Positions 34,705 through 42,808 of a stretch of DNA of 64,000 nucleotides are shown here, in pieces. A program made the position numbers and the translations under genes. This stretch comes from JAHEJJ01 sp965212205 (lineage in GTDB: Bacteria; Bacteroidota; Bacteroidia; Flavobacteriales; Flavobacteriaceae). A model generated the notes under the pieces. It saw nothing but the letters and a program-made list of their open reading frames with translations. It was not told where the DNA came from and made no database searches. Location: assembly GCA_965212205.1 (NCBI GenBank), contig CBDBUX010000011.1:434001-498000 (forward strand). The letters are read 5' to 3'. The first letter of the stretch is position 1; every line of letters starts with the position of its first letter.

Positions 34705-36126
34705 TTAAACGGGTTCGAGTCCAAGTTTTTTGCCTTGATCCAGCATAAATTGGTAGGCAGGTTCGTATTCGTTTGGGATAACTCCGTCTAAAATAGCCTC
34801 TTTAATCGCGTCTTTGATAAGCCCGATCTCTTTAGACGGACTGATATTAAATGTGGTCATAATAACTTCTCCGCTTATCGGGGGCTGGAAATTCCTGATA
34901 CGATCTCGTTCTTCGACTTCCTTGATTTTTTTACGAACCAACTTAAAGTTTTGCAGGTATTTTTTCTGCTTTCCCGGATTTTTGGTGGTGATGTCTGCTT
35001 CACAGAGCGTCATTAATGCATCGATATGGTCACCGGCGTCGAAGATCAATCTGCGCACCGCTGCATCGCTCACAAAATCCTGAGAAAGTATAATAGGCCT
35101 GGAACTCAGCAAAACCAATTTTTGAACGAATTTCATTTTTTCATTCAAAGGCATCCTCAACCTTTTGAATAGTTTGTAAACCATTTTGGAACCGACAAAC
35201 TCATGCGCATGGAAGGTCCACCCGATCTTTTTATCGAATCTCTTGGTTGGTGCTTTTCCTATGTCGTGTAATAATGCCGCCCATCTCAACCATAAGTCAT
35301 CGGTATGGCGGGAAATATTGTCGAGCACTTCAAGAGTATGCCAGAAATTATCCTTATGTCGCTGTCCTTCAACTTCTTCGATGCCTTCAAGCTTGCTGAG
35401 CTCAGGTAAGATTAAAGGCAGTAATTCGGTCTTGTGCAGAAGCCGAAAGCCCTTTGACGGTTTTTCAGACAGAATTAATTTATTCAGTTCATCAACAATA
35501 CGTTCACTGGATACAATTTTGATCCGTTCCTTATGGGTTGTTATGGCCTGTAATGACGATATTTCTATCGCAAAGTCCAATTGAGCGGCAAACCGTATCG
35601 CACGTAACATTCTGAGCGGATCATCGGAATATGTTACCCCTGGATCCAGGGGGGTGCGAATGATGCCTTTTTCGAGATCCATCAGTCCATTAAAAGGGTC
35701 AAGCAATAGACCGTAGGTATCCTCGTTTAATGATATTGCCAAAGTGTTGATCGTAAAATCGCGCCTTTTCTGGTCGTCTTCCAAGCTCCCGTCTTCCACT
35801 ATGGGTTTCCTGCTGTCTTTGCTGTAACTTTCCTTTCGGGCACCTACGAATTCCAACTCAAAATCCTGATAGTGCACCATGGCCGTTCCGAAATTCTTAA
35901 ATACCTGTACTTTGGGTTTCCCGCTTAGTTTCTCGGCTACTTTTTGTGCCAGGTTAATACCACTGCCTACGGTGACTATATCGATGTCTTTGGGTGATGT
36001 ATTTCTCAAGAGAAAATCCCTTACAAAACCGCCGATCACGTAGGTTTCCAGCCCCAGTTCTTTTGAAGATTCAACGATCGTTGCAAAGACCGGATTTGTT
36101 ATGGCTTCTTTGGGGTCCCTTGGCAT
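34705..36126 (-). CDS. cca: CCA tRNA nucleotidyltransferase with HD domain
   Basis: 473-residue class II polymerase that adds or repairs the 3' CCA of tRNA. The head domain shows ETYVIGGFVRDFLL and the catalytic DIDIVTVG (about residues 47-54). The RRDFTINTLAI and DPLRMLRAIRFAAQLDF (RNA-binding neck) segments follow. An HD phosphohydrolase domain (LLHDIGKAPTKR, about residues 288-299) lies toward the C-terminus. The gene is 4 bases downstream of the tsaC stop, linking two tRNA-maturation enzymes in one transcript. Confidence 0.94.
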   Translation of the reverse strand: MPRDPKEAITNPVFATIVESSKELGLETYVIGGFVRDFLLRNTSPKDIDIVTVGSGINLAQKVAEKLSGKPKVQVFKNFGTAMVHYQDFELEFVGARKESYSKDSRKPIVEDGSLEDDQKRRDFTINTLAISLNEDTYGLLLDPFNGLMDLEKGIIRTPLDPGVTYSDDPLRMLRAIRFAAQLDFAIEISSLQAITTHKERIKIVSSERIVDELNKLILSEKPSKGFRLLHKTELLPLILPELSKLEGIEEVEGQRHKDNFWHTLEVLDNISRHTDDLWLRWAALLHDIGKAPTKRFDKKIGWTFHAHEFVGSKMVYKLFKRLRMPLNEKMKFVQKLVLLSSRPIILSQDFVSDAAVRRLIFDAGDHIDALMTLCEADITTKNPGKQKKYLQNFKLVRKKIKEVEERDRIRNFQPPISGEVIMTTFNISPSKEIGLIKDAIKEAILDGVIPNEYEPAYQFMLDQGKKLGLEPV

Positions 36127-36130
36127 AGTG

Positions 36131-36703
36131 CTACTTTCGGATCACAGTCACGCGACCATCCTCGCTGAGCTTGATAATTGAGGAGGGCGTTGTGTTCACA
36201 TTCTCGCGCTGTAAATTTACCACATAGTCCACACCTTTAAAAATGTCCTCGCTTATTTCCGCAAATGATCTTGGGGTGGTTTGGCCCGCCAGATTGGCCG
36301 AAGTGGAGACCAGTGGGTGCTTAAGTCGGTCTATAAGTCTGCGGCAGAACTCATTTCTAACCACCCGTATGGCCAAAGTATTATCCTCTGCAATGATATT
36401 TTCAGCCACTCCTTTTGGTTTATCGTATACTATGGTTAAAGGTTTATCGGCCATTTCGATCAGGTCGTAGGCCAGGTCGGGTACCATTGTGACGTGTCTT
36501 TCCAACATGGCATCACGCGATACCAGGCAGATCATAGACTTGGTCTCTGACCTTTGCTTCAAACGGTAGATTTTTTCAACCGCTTCCGGAATGGTTGCAT
36601 CGCATCCAATACCCCAAACCGTATCAGTAGGGTATAAGATAATACCCCCATTTCGAAGGACCTCCAGGGCCAGGCCGATCTCATGTTGCATGTTTTCAGT
36701 CAT
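36131..36703 (-). CDS. tsaC: L-threonylcarbamoyladenylate synthase
   Basis: 190-residue YrdC/Sua5-type enzyme that makes threonylcarbamoyl-AMP for the t6A37 modification of ANN-decoding tRNAs. Family motifs are GGIILYPTDTVWGIGCDA (residues 19-36), KQRSETKSMICLVS, DKPLTIVY and the nucleotide-site PLVSTSANLAGQTTP. It is the short form, without the Sua5 C-terminal domain. It sits in a tight minus-strand run between the TupA-like gene and cca. Confidence 0.94.
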   Translation of the reverse strand: MTENMQHEIGLALEVLRNGGIILYPTDTVWGIGCDATIPEAVEKIYRLKQRSETKSMICLVSRDAMLERHVTMVPDLAYDLIEMADKPLTIVYDKPKGVAENIIAEDNTLAIRVVRNEFCRRLIDRLKHPLVSTSANLAGQTTPRSFAEISEDIFKGVDYVVNLQRENVNTTPSSIIKLSEDGRVTVIRK

Positions 36704-36712
36704 CTTCTGCTT

Positions 36713-37603
36713 TCAACTAATATATTTTTCCCCTTGGGGTATTTTTGGTAATTCGAGATAACTACCGATGAGTTCATTGTAGCTATCGGGGAAGAATTCC
36801 ATGCGGCCGTCTGTTGGATAAAAAGTTAGTTCCCCAAAGATTATCTGCCCCTGCAAGTTGTATAAATCAACCCTGACGAAGGGAAATCCCTGTGCAAGTT
36901 TGGTAGCAACCTTGGTCATTTCTTCGTGGTTCTCGGGGATTTCAATAGGGCCGTGATGTTTTCTGATACCAATAGTTTCAAATTCCAGGGGTTCCCAGTT
37001 CATATCCACATATGATCTGACATGGTGCTCAGAGCGATCCAGGTCTACTTGAATAAATCTAGGTTTATCGTTAAAAAAGAAATATTTAAAGTCGCTGATG
37101 GAAGGTTTTCCTTCTTCGACCAGAAATTTTTCAGCAATAATCTTTGGTCGTACATTTTTATATGCCCACTCCAGTCCGCCACGATAATACTGGTTTTTAG
37201 ACATCCATTTTCTCATCAGGTATCTGGCCCGCAATCTGTTGAGGTTCTTCTTTTCGGGGACCAGGAGATTAAAATTATATCCGTGGGCACCTTTTATGAC
37301 AAAACTTTCAGGAAGTTTGTCAAAATCCACATCCCCTGCTCGATAGTAAACCTCGTATAGAGTGTTGAGGTATTTGCTGCCCACCCTGGCCTCTACAAAT
37401 TCTCTCACAGCGTATTTGTCTACCACCTGACTGAGAATTTCAGGACGGTAAAAGGCCTTAAGCCATTGAATTTTTTCGTTGAACTCTACGGGCGCCTCCA
37501 GATTGAGTTTCTTACCAGTGTAGTACTCAAAATAGATTTTCAGATAAAATTCCGTGGGCAGGAACTTCATTTTCTTAAGGATACCGTAGAGAATTTTTTT
37601 CAT
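36713..37603 (-). CDS. TupA-like ATP-grasp protein
   Basis: 296 residues, TupA-like ATP-grasp family (PF14305 type). It opens with YFEYYTGKKLNLEAPVEFNE and KIQWLKAFYR, characteristic of the family. The core VIKGAHGYNFNLL (about residues 102-114) and the ligase-end FVRVDLYNLQGQIIFGELTF (about residues 240-259) fit ATP-grasp strands. Relatives occur in polysaccharide loci and probably form an amide or ester bond on a surface glycan. It neighbours glycosyltransferase genes but is 9 bases from tsaC, so it appears to lead the tsaC-cca-ctaA transcript. Confidence 0.82.
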   Translation of the reverse strand: MKKILYGILKKMKFLPTEFYLKIYFEYYTGKKLNLEAPVEFNEKIQWLKAFYRPEILSQVVDKYAVREFVEARVGSKYLNTLYEVYYRAGDVDFDKLPESFVIKGAHGYNFNLLVPEKKNLNRLRARYLMRKWMSKNQYYRGGLEWAYKNVRPKIIAEKFLVEEGKPSISDFKYFFFNDKPRFIQVDLDRSEHHVRSYVDMNWEPLEFETIGIRKHHGPIEIPENHEEMTKVATKLAQGFPFVRVDLYNLQGQIIFGELTFYPTDGRMEFFPDSYNELIGSYLELPKIPQGEKYIS

Positions 37604-37636
37604 CGACGAGGTTTGGGAGCATTTATTGTTACACTA

Positions 37637-37663
37637 GCCACTGATCTCCCCTGGATTAGTGGC
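37637..37663. other. Hairpin between the glycosyltransferase and TupA-like genes
   Basis: GCCACTGAT / ATTAGTGGC (37637-37645, 37655-37663), nine pairs with one G-U and a nine-base loop. Neither side has a T-run. It may attenuate read-through on the minus strand. Confidence 0.35.
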
Positions 37664-37673
37664 CCTAAATCAA

Positions 37674-38519
37674 TTATTTTATTCTGTTGGGCTCCATGTA
37701 ATTTAACAAATCAAAATAATCTGACAGGGTTTTCCATTGAACATCGTTTTTAACACCTTTGATATTCATTTTTTTCAGAGATATTTTTTGTGTGCCTGCA
37801 ATTGGAATGGGTTCCTTGGGCGTAATTTCGGCCTGAATGGTTTTGGTCCCCTGGAGAAGGGCCATGGACTTGAACCAAAAATCATCACTATAAGGTGCCA
37901 GTTCCATAAATAATTGTTCATCGAATACTTTTTTATGCAAACTTTTCGGAGGGTATAAAATGCCCCAGGCACCGATAGCAATAATTGCATTATCGTTTTT
38001 TGATTTTTTTTCAGGGTATTTCCATTGCCTGTAGGGGAGCGGTTGCCCTTCCTGATCATAGTTCACATGCAGGGTTTCGTTGCCAATAATATATCCTGGA
38101 AAATCAATTGATGTTCTATAAATCAGCGATAACCAATTTGTGCGGTACATCAGATCATCATCACAGGTAACGATAATTTTGTCGGGAAATTTTTCCAGAC
38201 TGTGTACCAGCTTTTTGTGTGAACTATGCAGGTGGGTGTAGCGGATCTCGAACAGATCCGACTCTAGTTTTCTAAGACTTCGGGGTAGTTTTTTCTCAAG
38301 GTCGTGATGTAGCCAAAGGACAATCTTTTCCGGCAGTTGGCTTTGCGTAAGTAAACTTCGAATCACCAGGTGGAGGGAAGACAATCGCGATTCAATTGAG
38401 GTCAGGGATACAATTATTGGAATGGTCTCTTTTGATCTGTTTCCGAGCCTCGATACAGGGATGGCCGAAAGTCTGATGCTGTTGAGGAGGTATAGGGGTA
38501 GTTCCTTGACGACTTTCAT
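37674..38519 (-). CDS. Glycosyltransferase-like protein (GT-A fold)
   Basis: 281 residues. The sugar-nucleotide fold is suggested by PIIVSLTSIESRLSSLHLVI at the start (about residues 35-54) and a metal-binding triple aspartate in IIVTCDDDLMY (about residues 115-125). The rest resembles uncharacterised glycosyltransferases of polysaccharide loci. There is no membrane helix; it is probably cytosolic. ATG 38519 is preferred over the in-frame TTG at 38534. A hairpin separates it from the TupA-like gene downstream. The donor and acceptor sugars cannot be told. Confidence 0.7.
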   Translation of the reverse strand: MKVVKELPLYLLNSIRLSAIPVSRLGNRSKETIPIIVSLTSIESRLSSLHLVIRSLLTQSQLPEKIVLWLHHDLEKKLPRSLRKLESDLFEIRYTHLHSSHKKLVHSLEKFPDKIIVTCDDDLMYRTNWLSLIYRTSIDFPGYIIGNETLHVNYDQEGQPLPYRQWKYPEKKSKNDNAIIAIGAWGILYPPKSLHKKVFDEQLFMELAPYSDDFWFKSMALLQGTKTIQAEITPKEPIPIAGTQKISLKKMNIKGVKNDVQWKTLSDYFDLLNYMEPNRIK

Positions 38520-38640
38520 AATCCTTTTATACAACTTAATTCTTTACCACTAATGGTAATACGGCTTACTGCCACATATCACTCTTAAGGATTATGAGGA
38601 GCAAAACACTAATGCACAAATATAGTTCATAAGACTTTTA

Positions 38641-38648
38641 TATTTTTG
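38641..38648 (+). promoter_or_regulatory. -7 element of the plus-strand glycosyltransferase
   Basis: TATTTTTG, an exact match 20 bases before ATG 38668. Confidence 0.5.
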
Positions 38649-38667
38649 TAGATTCACGCCCACTAAT

Positions 38668-39486
38668 ATGGATTCACCAAAAATTTCGGTCGTTGTCAGT
38701 ACTTATAATTCCGAAGAATGGCTTCAGAAAGTTCTTTGGGGATTCAATGTCCAAACCTTTAAAGATTTTGAGATTGTCATTGCCGACGACGGATCAGGGC
38801 CCAGTACCGCCGAACTTATCGATAAAATACGAGAGCAGGTTTTTTATGATATCGTTCATGTTTGGCAAGAAGATGATGGATTTCAGAAATCAAGAATTCT
38901 AAATAAAGCGGTTACCGCATGCAACGCTGATTACATAATAATGACCGACGGAGATTGCATTCCCAGGGAAGATTTTGTGGAAGTGCATTATATCAACAAG
39001 GAGAAAGGATTTTTCATATCAGGGGGTTATTATATGCTGCCGATGAACATCTCCAAAATGATCTCAAAGGAGGATATAATAAATCAAAACTGTTTTAAAA
39101 TTAACTGGCTGAAGGATAAAGGGATTCCCAAAACTTTTAAAAATAACAAGCTTACCTCACGTGGAATAATCTCTAAATTCTTCAATGCGGTTACTCCTAC
39201 GAACGCTACATGGAATGGGCACAACTCGTCAGGTTGGAAGAAGGACATTCTAAATATCAATGGTTTTGATGAAAGGATGCAATATGGCGGACAGGATCGA
39301 GAATTGGGCGAACGCCTGTTCAACTTCGGTATTAAATCCAAGCAATTGAGATATAGTGCAGTGTGTGTCCATCTCGACCACAAGCGTGGCTATAAAACGC
39401 CCGAATCCATACAGAAGAATCAAAGTATAAGAAAAGAAACCCGTAAAAAGAAAATGGTATGGAGTTATTATGGCATCACCAAGTAG
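38668..39486 (+). CDS. Glycosyltransferase family 2 with GT7-like C-terminal domain
   Basis: 272 residues. The GT2 core opens with ISVVVSTYNSEEWLQKVL and has ADDGSG and the metal-binding TDGDCIPRED (about residues 92-101). The C-terminal part (GFDERMQYGGQDRELGERL, about residues 205-223) resembles the galactosyltransferase-type domain of chondroitin-synthase-like enzymes. It probably extends a surface glycan in the cytosol. Its last 19 bases overlap the 3' end of the convergent glycosyltransferase gene. Confidence 0.85.
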   Translation: MDSPKISVVVSTYNSEEWLQKVLWGFNVQTFKDFEIVIADDGSGPSTAELIDKIREQVFYDIVHVWQEDDGFQKSRILNKAVTACNADYIIMTDGDCIPREDFVEVHYINKEKGFFISGGYYMLPMNISKMISKEDIINQNCFKINWLKDKGIPKTFKNNKLTSRGIISKFFNAVTPTNATWNGHNSSGWKKDILNINGFDERMQYGGQDRELGERLFNFGIKSKQLRYSAVCVHLDHKRGYKTPESIQKNQSIRKETRKKKMVWSYYGITK

Positions 39487-40262
39487 TAGGCGATTTCATT
39501 TTTGGCTTCCAGCTGTTTTAATTCGCGGTAGCGTTCCAGAACTCCCAGGGCATTGAGGTAACAAATAATTCTTCCCTTTTTACCATCCAGGAATCCCAAT
39601 CTCAGGATATAATGGTTGAAAAATTTCCAGAATGGCTTGAAAATATAAAAGACATAATTAAAAGTCCTCTCCTTAAAGAAGTCTTCCTTAGCTTTTAGTC
39701 GGCCATATTTCAACATTTTGGCCTTGTAATCCTCATAATTCTTATAACAGTAGTGTATGAGTTTTTCCTTTAATATGCCCGACGAACCTCTGACTTCGAG
39801 GGTTTCGTGAACTATTTTTTTATCGGAAAATTTGGCCTTGCTCTTTCTGAAAAGGCGATAATTCTTATCGGTTTGCCAACCGCTAAAACGCAGTGGTTGA
39901 TCCGCGAACATAAACTGACGGTAGAACCAATAGGCTACGTGAGGTTCATCGCTTTTAACCGTATTGACAATCTCATCGCATAATGCCTCGGGTACCACCT
40001 CATCGGCGTCAAGGAATAAGATCCAGTCATTGCTGGCCTGCTCCAGGGCAAACGACTTTTGTAACGTAAAGTTTTTAAAAGGATGTTGCAAAACCTTGAC
40101 CTTGGGATGGTTTTGCAGATATTCATATGTTCCATCGGTACTATACGAATCTACGACGATTATCTCGTCTGCAAAATCGATAGAATTTAAACAGTTTTCC
40201 ACATAACCCATTTCATTATAGGTGATTATGAGTGCTGTGATTTTATGGTCGGAACGGTTCAT
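39468..40262 (-). CDS. Glycosyltransferase family 2, LPS-core (WaaE/KdtX) type
   Basis: 264 residues. ITALIITYNEMGYVENCL, DEIIVVDSYSTDGT and the metal-binding ILFLDADEVV (about residues 80-89) define the GT2 fold. The order and the later FSGWQTDKNYRLFRKSKAK match the WaaE/KdtX-like group, which adds a glucose to the LPS inner core. The exact acceptor here is an inference. The coding end overlaps the convergent gene at 39468-39486. A 97-base AT-rich gap separates it from dapD. Confidence 0.85.
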   Translation of the reverse strand: MNRSDHKITALIITYNEMGYVENCLNSIDFADEIIVVDSYSTDGTYEYLQNHPKVKVLQHPFKNFTLQKSFALEQASNDWILFLDADEVVPEALCDEIVNTVKSDEPHVAYWFYRQFMFADQPLRFSGWQTDKNYRLFRKSKAKFSDKKIVHETLEVRGSSGILKEKLIHYCYKNYEDYKAKMLKYGRLKAKEDFFKERTFNYVFYIFKPFWKFFNHYILRLGFLDGKKGRIICYLNALGVLERYRELKQLEAKNEIAYYLVMP

Positions 40263-40359
40263 TTTACTTCAAAAATTTGGTAGGGTTTGGTCTATAGGGT
40301 TTAGTTTATAACAAAAAATAAATCAATAAATTGTATCCTATAATAAATTTCCTACTTTA

Positions 40360-41175
40360 TTACACAGCCACATCATACGTTCTCAGGGCGTCATTTAAAG
40401 ATGTTTTTTTGTCTGTGCTCTCCTTTCTTTTGCCGATGATCAGGGCACAGGAAACCTGATATTTGCCAGCCGGAAATTCTTTAGTGTAACTACCTGGTAT
40501 AACAACTGAACGTGCGGGAACCCTACCTTTAAGTTCCAGCGGAGTGTCGCCGGTCACATCGATGATCTTTGTCGATGCCGTAAGGACTACATTAGCACCT
40601 AATACCGCTTCCTTTTCAACATGCACCCCTTCAACCACTATACTCCGGCTACCGATAAAAGCGTTGTCTTCAATTATTACCGGGGCAGCCTGCAAAGGCT
40701 CAAGCACACCACCTATTCCAACGCCACCGCTGAGGTGTACATTTTTCCCAATCTGAGCGCAACTTCCCACAGTAGCCCAGGTATCGACCATGGTACCTTC
40801 ATCTACATAGGCCCCGATATTCACATAACTCGGCATCAAAATGGTTCCGGGAGAAATATAAGCACCATGTCTGGCAACGGCATGAGGGACCACCCTAATG
40901 CCCTTTTCCTGATAGCCCGTTTTGAGCGGGATCTTGTCGTGGTATTCGAAGATGCCCACCTCCATGGTTTTCATCTTTTGAATTGGAAAGTAGAGAACCA
41001 CAGCCTTTTTTACCCATTCATTGATCTTCCAGCCTTCGGCTGATGGTTCTGCGCAGCGAAGTTTTCCGCTATCAATAGCATCAATGACTGCACGAATGGC
41101 ATTCTGAACCGCTGCCTCTCTCAATAAATCCCTTTGATCCCAGGCTTTTTCAACGATATCCCTTAGCTCCGTCAT
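40360..41175 (-). CDS. dapD: Tetrahydrodipicolinate N-succinyltransferase
   Basis: 271-residue cytosolic trimeric enzyme of the succinylase route to diaminopimelate and lysine. The N-terminal helical domain starts MTELRDIVEKAWDQRD. The left-handed beta-helix of hexapeptide repeats covers about residues 95-240 (VVPHAVARHGAYISPGTILM, YVDEGTMVDTWATVGSCAQI, GVGIGGVLEPLQAAP). ATG 41175 was chosen over an upstream frame start because the promoter box lies at 41202-41195. It is divergent from ruvX. LysA at 18984 completes the same pathway. Confidence 0.96.
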   Translation of the reverse strand: MTELRDIVEKAWDQRDLLREAAVQNAIRAVIDAIDSGKLRCAEPSAEGWKINEWVKKAVVLYFPIQKMKTMEVGIFEYHDKIPLKTGYQEKGIRVVPHAVARHGAYISPGTILMPSYVNIGAYVDEGTMVDTWATVGSCAQIGKNVHLSGGVGIGGVLEPLQAAPVIIEDNAFIGSRSIVVEGVHVEKEAVLGANVVLTASTKIIDVTGDTPLELKGRVPARSVVIPGSYTKEFPAGKYQVSCALIIGKRKESTDKKTSLNDALRTYDVAV

Positions 41176-41194
41176 GGAAGTGTAAAAATTTCCG

Positions 41195-41202
41195 CAAAGA
41201 TA
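41195..41202 (-). promoter_or_regulatory. -7 element of dapD
   Basis: TATCTTTG on the minus strand, an exact match 20 bases before ATG 41175. It falls within the longer open frame and so sets the start. Confidence 0.55.
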
Positions 41203-41256
41203 CACGCTTAAGGCTAATAATAGACACAAAAGTTATATCGATATTAAATAATGGAC

Positions 41257-41264
41257 TATTTTTG
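41257..41264 (+). promoter_or_regulatory. -7 element of ruvX-def
   Basis: TATTTTTG, an exact match. It covers the TTG at 41262, so that codon cannot be the start; TTG 41277 fits. Back-to-back with the dapD promoter, about 55 bases apart. Confidence 0.55.
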
Positions 41265-41276
41265 CAAATAAAAAAT

Positions 41277-41693
41277 TTGGGTAGGATTGTCGCGTTCGAT
41301 TATGGAAGAATTCGCACCGGTATTGCGGTGACCGACGAGTTACATTTAATAGCATCGGGACTGTGCACGGTACCGACTAAAGAACTCATAGACTTTTTAA
41401 AAGATTTCCAGAAGAAAGAAACGATAGACAGATTTGTGGTAGGCGAACCCAGGCAGATGAATTATCAGCACTCTGAATCGGAACCATTGATAAAGACCTT
41501 TATAGGAAAATTGAATAAAGCTTTTCCCGGTATTCCTGTTGAACGACAGGATGAACGCTTTACATCTAAAATTGCACAACGAAGTTTGATCGATTCAGGT
41601 ATTGGAAAGAAGCGCCGGCAAAACAAAGAATTGATCGACCAGGTGAGTGCCATTTTGATCTTACAAGCCCATTTAGACAAAACTGAAAAATGA
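41277..41693 (+). CDS. ruvX: Holliday-junction resolvase-like nuclease RuvX (YqgF)
   Basis: 139-residue RNase H-fold nuclease of the YqgF/RuvX family, implicated in 16S rRNA processing and Holliday-junction resolution. The catalytic first strand VAFDYGRIRTGIAV holds the conserved Asp, and VGEPRQMN and QDERFTSKIA follow. The start is TTG 41277 (giving MGRIVAFDYG, the usual family N-terminus). No ATG is in frame, and an ATG at 41251 is out of frame. It overlaps def by four bases (ATGA), so the two are translationally coupled. Confidence 0.92.
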   Translation: MGRIVAFDYGRIRTGIAVTDELHLIASGLCTVPTKELIDFLKDFQKKETIDRFVVGEPRQMNYQHSESEPLIKTFIGKLNKAFPGIPVERQDERFTSKIAQRSLIDSGIGKKRRQNKELIDQVSAILILQAHLDKTEK

Positions 41694-42280
41694 CCTTATC
41701 AATAGTTGCATATGGCGATCCGGTATTGCGGAAAAAAGGGAAGACGATAGACGCGGATTACGCTCAACTCGATGAGCTGATCGCAAATATGTGGGAAACC
41801 ATGTATAAAGCCAAGGGTGTAGGGCTCGCAGCACCACAGATAGGATTGCCCATAAGGCTTTTCGTTATCGACACAGGACCTTTTGCCGAAGATGAGGATT
41901 TTACAGAAGAAGAGCAAGAGATACTGAAGGCATTTAAACGCGTTTTTATCAATGCCGAAATGGTCGAGGAGGAAGGGAAAAACTGGACATTTAACGAAGG
42001 GTGTCTCAGCATTCCCGATATCCGTGAAGATGTTAGCCGAAAGGATACGATCACTATTCGTTATATGGACGAGAATTTTAAAGAACAGACCCAAACATTC
42101 AACGGGTTACTGGCAAGGGTAATTCAACACGAATATGATCATATTGAAGGAGTTCTGTTTACAGACAAGCTTTCATCACTTAAACGACGTTTGCTCAAGG
42201 GGAAGCTCAATAATATTTCAAAGGGAAATATTGTGGTCGAATACAAAATGAGGTTCCCGGCTGTTAAAAAAGGCAGATAA
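41690..42280 (+). CDS. def: Peptide deformylase
   Basis: 196-residue metalloenzyme that removes the formyl group from nascent proteins. All three family motifs are intact: GVGLAAPQIG (about residues 43-52), EGCLSIPD with the metal-binding Cys (about residues 104-111) and QHEYDHIEG with the catalytic Glu and two His (about residues 144-152). An acidic insert (EDEDFTEEEQEILKAF) before motif 2 is usual in Bacteroidota forms. It overlaps ruvX by four bases. Confidence 0.97.
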   Translation: MTLSIVAYGDPVLRKKGKTIDADYAQLDELIANMWETMYKAKGVGLAAPQIGLPIRLFVIDTGPFAEDEDFTEEEQEILKAFKRVFINAEMVEEEGKNWTFNEGCLSIPDIREDVSRKDTITIRYMDENFKEQTQTFNGLLARVIQHEYDHIEGVLFTDKLSSLKRRLLKGKLNNISKGNIVVEYKMRFPAVKKGR

Positions 42281-42304
42281 GCCTATCGAATTAAACAAAA
42301 TTTC

Positions 42305-42312
42305 CATCTTTG
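42305..42312 (+). promoter_or_regulatory. -7-like element of the DUF5606 gene
   Basis: CATCTTTG, one base from consensus, 23 bases before ATG 42335. The mazG gene at 51435 carries the identical variant. Confidence 0.4.
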
Positions 42313-42334
42313 CCAACATCAATTGCATACCCTT

Positions 42335-42751
42335 ATGAGTTTAGATAAAATCCTTTCCATCGGTGGAAGGCCCGGATTATATAAATTACTGACACAAACC
42401 CGAACAGGCTTTGTAGCAGAATCGCTGATCGATAAAAAAAGGATCAGTGTGGGTATAAATAGCAATGTGAGCTTGCTGTCGGAAATCGCCGTGTATACCC
42501 TAGAGGAAGAACTTCCGCTTAGAGAAGTTTTTACCAAAATCAAATCGAAAGAGAATGGGGGTAAAACCTCTGTAGGACCCAAGGAAGAAAAAATAAAACT
42601 CGAGGAGTATTTTTTTGAAGTAATTCCCGACTACGACGAAGACAGGGTCTACCCCAGCGATATCAAAAAGATTATTCAGTGGTATAACCTGCTACACGAT
42701 AACGGGATCAACCAGTTCGATGATCCCACCTCAAGCGATGAGGAGGAGTAA
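42335..42751 (+). CDS. DUF5606 family protein
   Basis: 138-residue cytosolic protein of DUF5606, a family confined largely to Bacteroidota. It opens with LDKILSIGGRPGLYKLLTQT and has an acidic tail (SSDEEE). The role is unknown. In many flavobacterial genomes it lies between def and mazG. Here mazG is found 8.7 kb further on (51435) with the same promoter variant, and a largely minus-strand accessory block lies between. ATG 42335 was chosen; an in-frame TTG at 42323 is unlikely. Confidence 0.88.
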   Translation: MSLDKILSIGGRPGLYKLLTQTRTGFVAESLIDKKRISVGINSNVSLLSEIAVYTLEEELPLREVFTKIKSKENGGKTSVGPKEEKIKLEEYFFEVIPDYDEDRVYPSDIKKIIQWYNLLHDNGINQFDDPTSSDEEE

Positions 42752-42808
42752 TACGGAGATCATGAATAAAGGTCTTCGGGCTTCACATCAGGAACAAGCC
42801 TAAACCCC

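Noticed and set aside
41251..41264. ATG 41251 or TTG 41262 as ruvX start
   Set aside because: The ATG is out of frame and the TTG lies within the -7 element.
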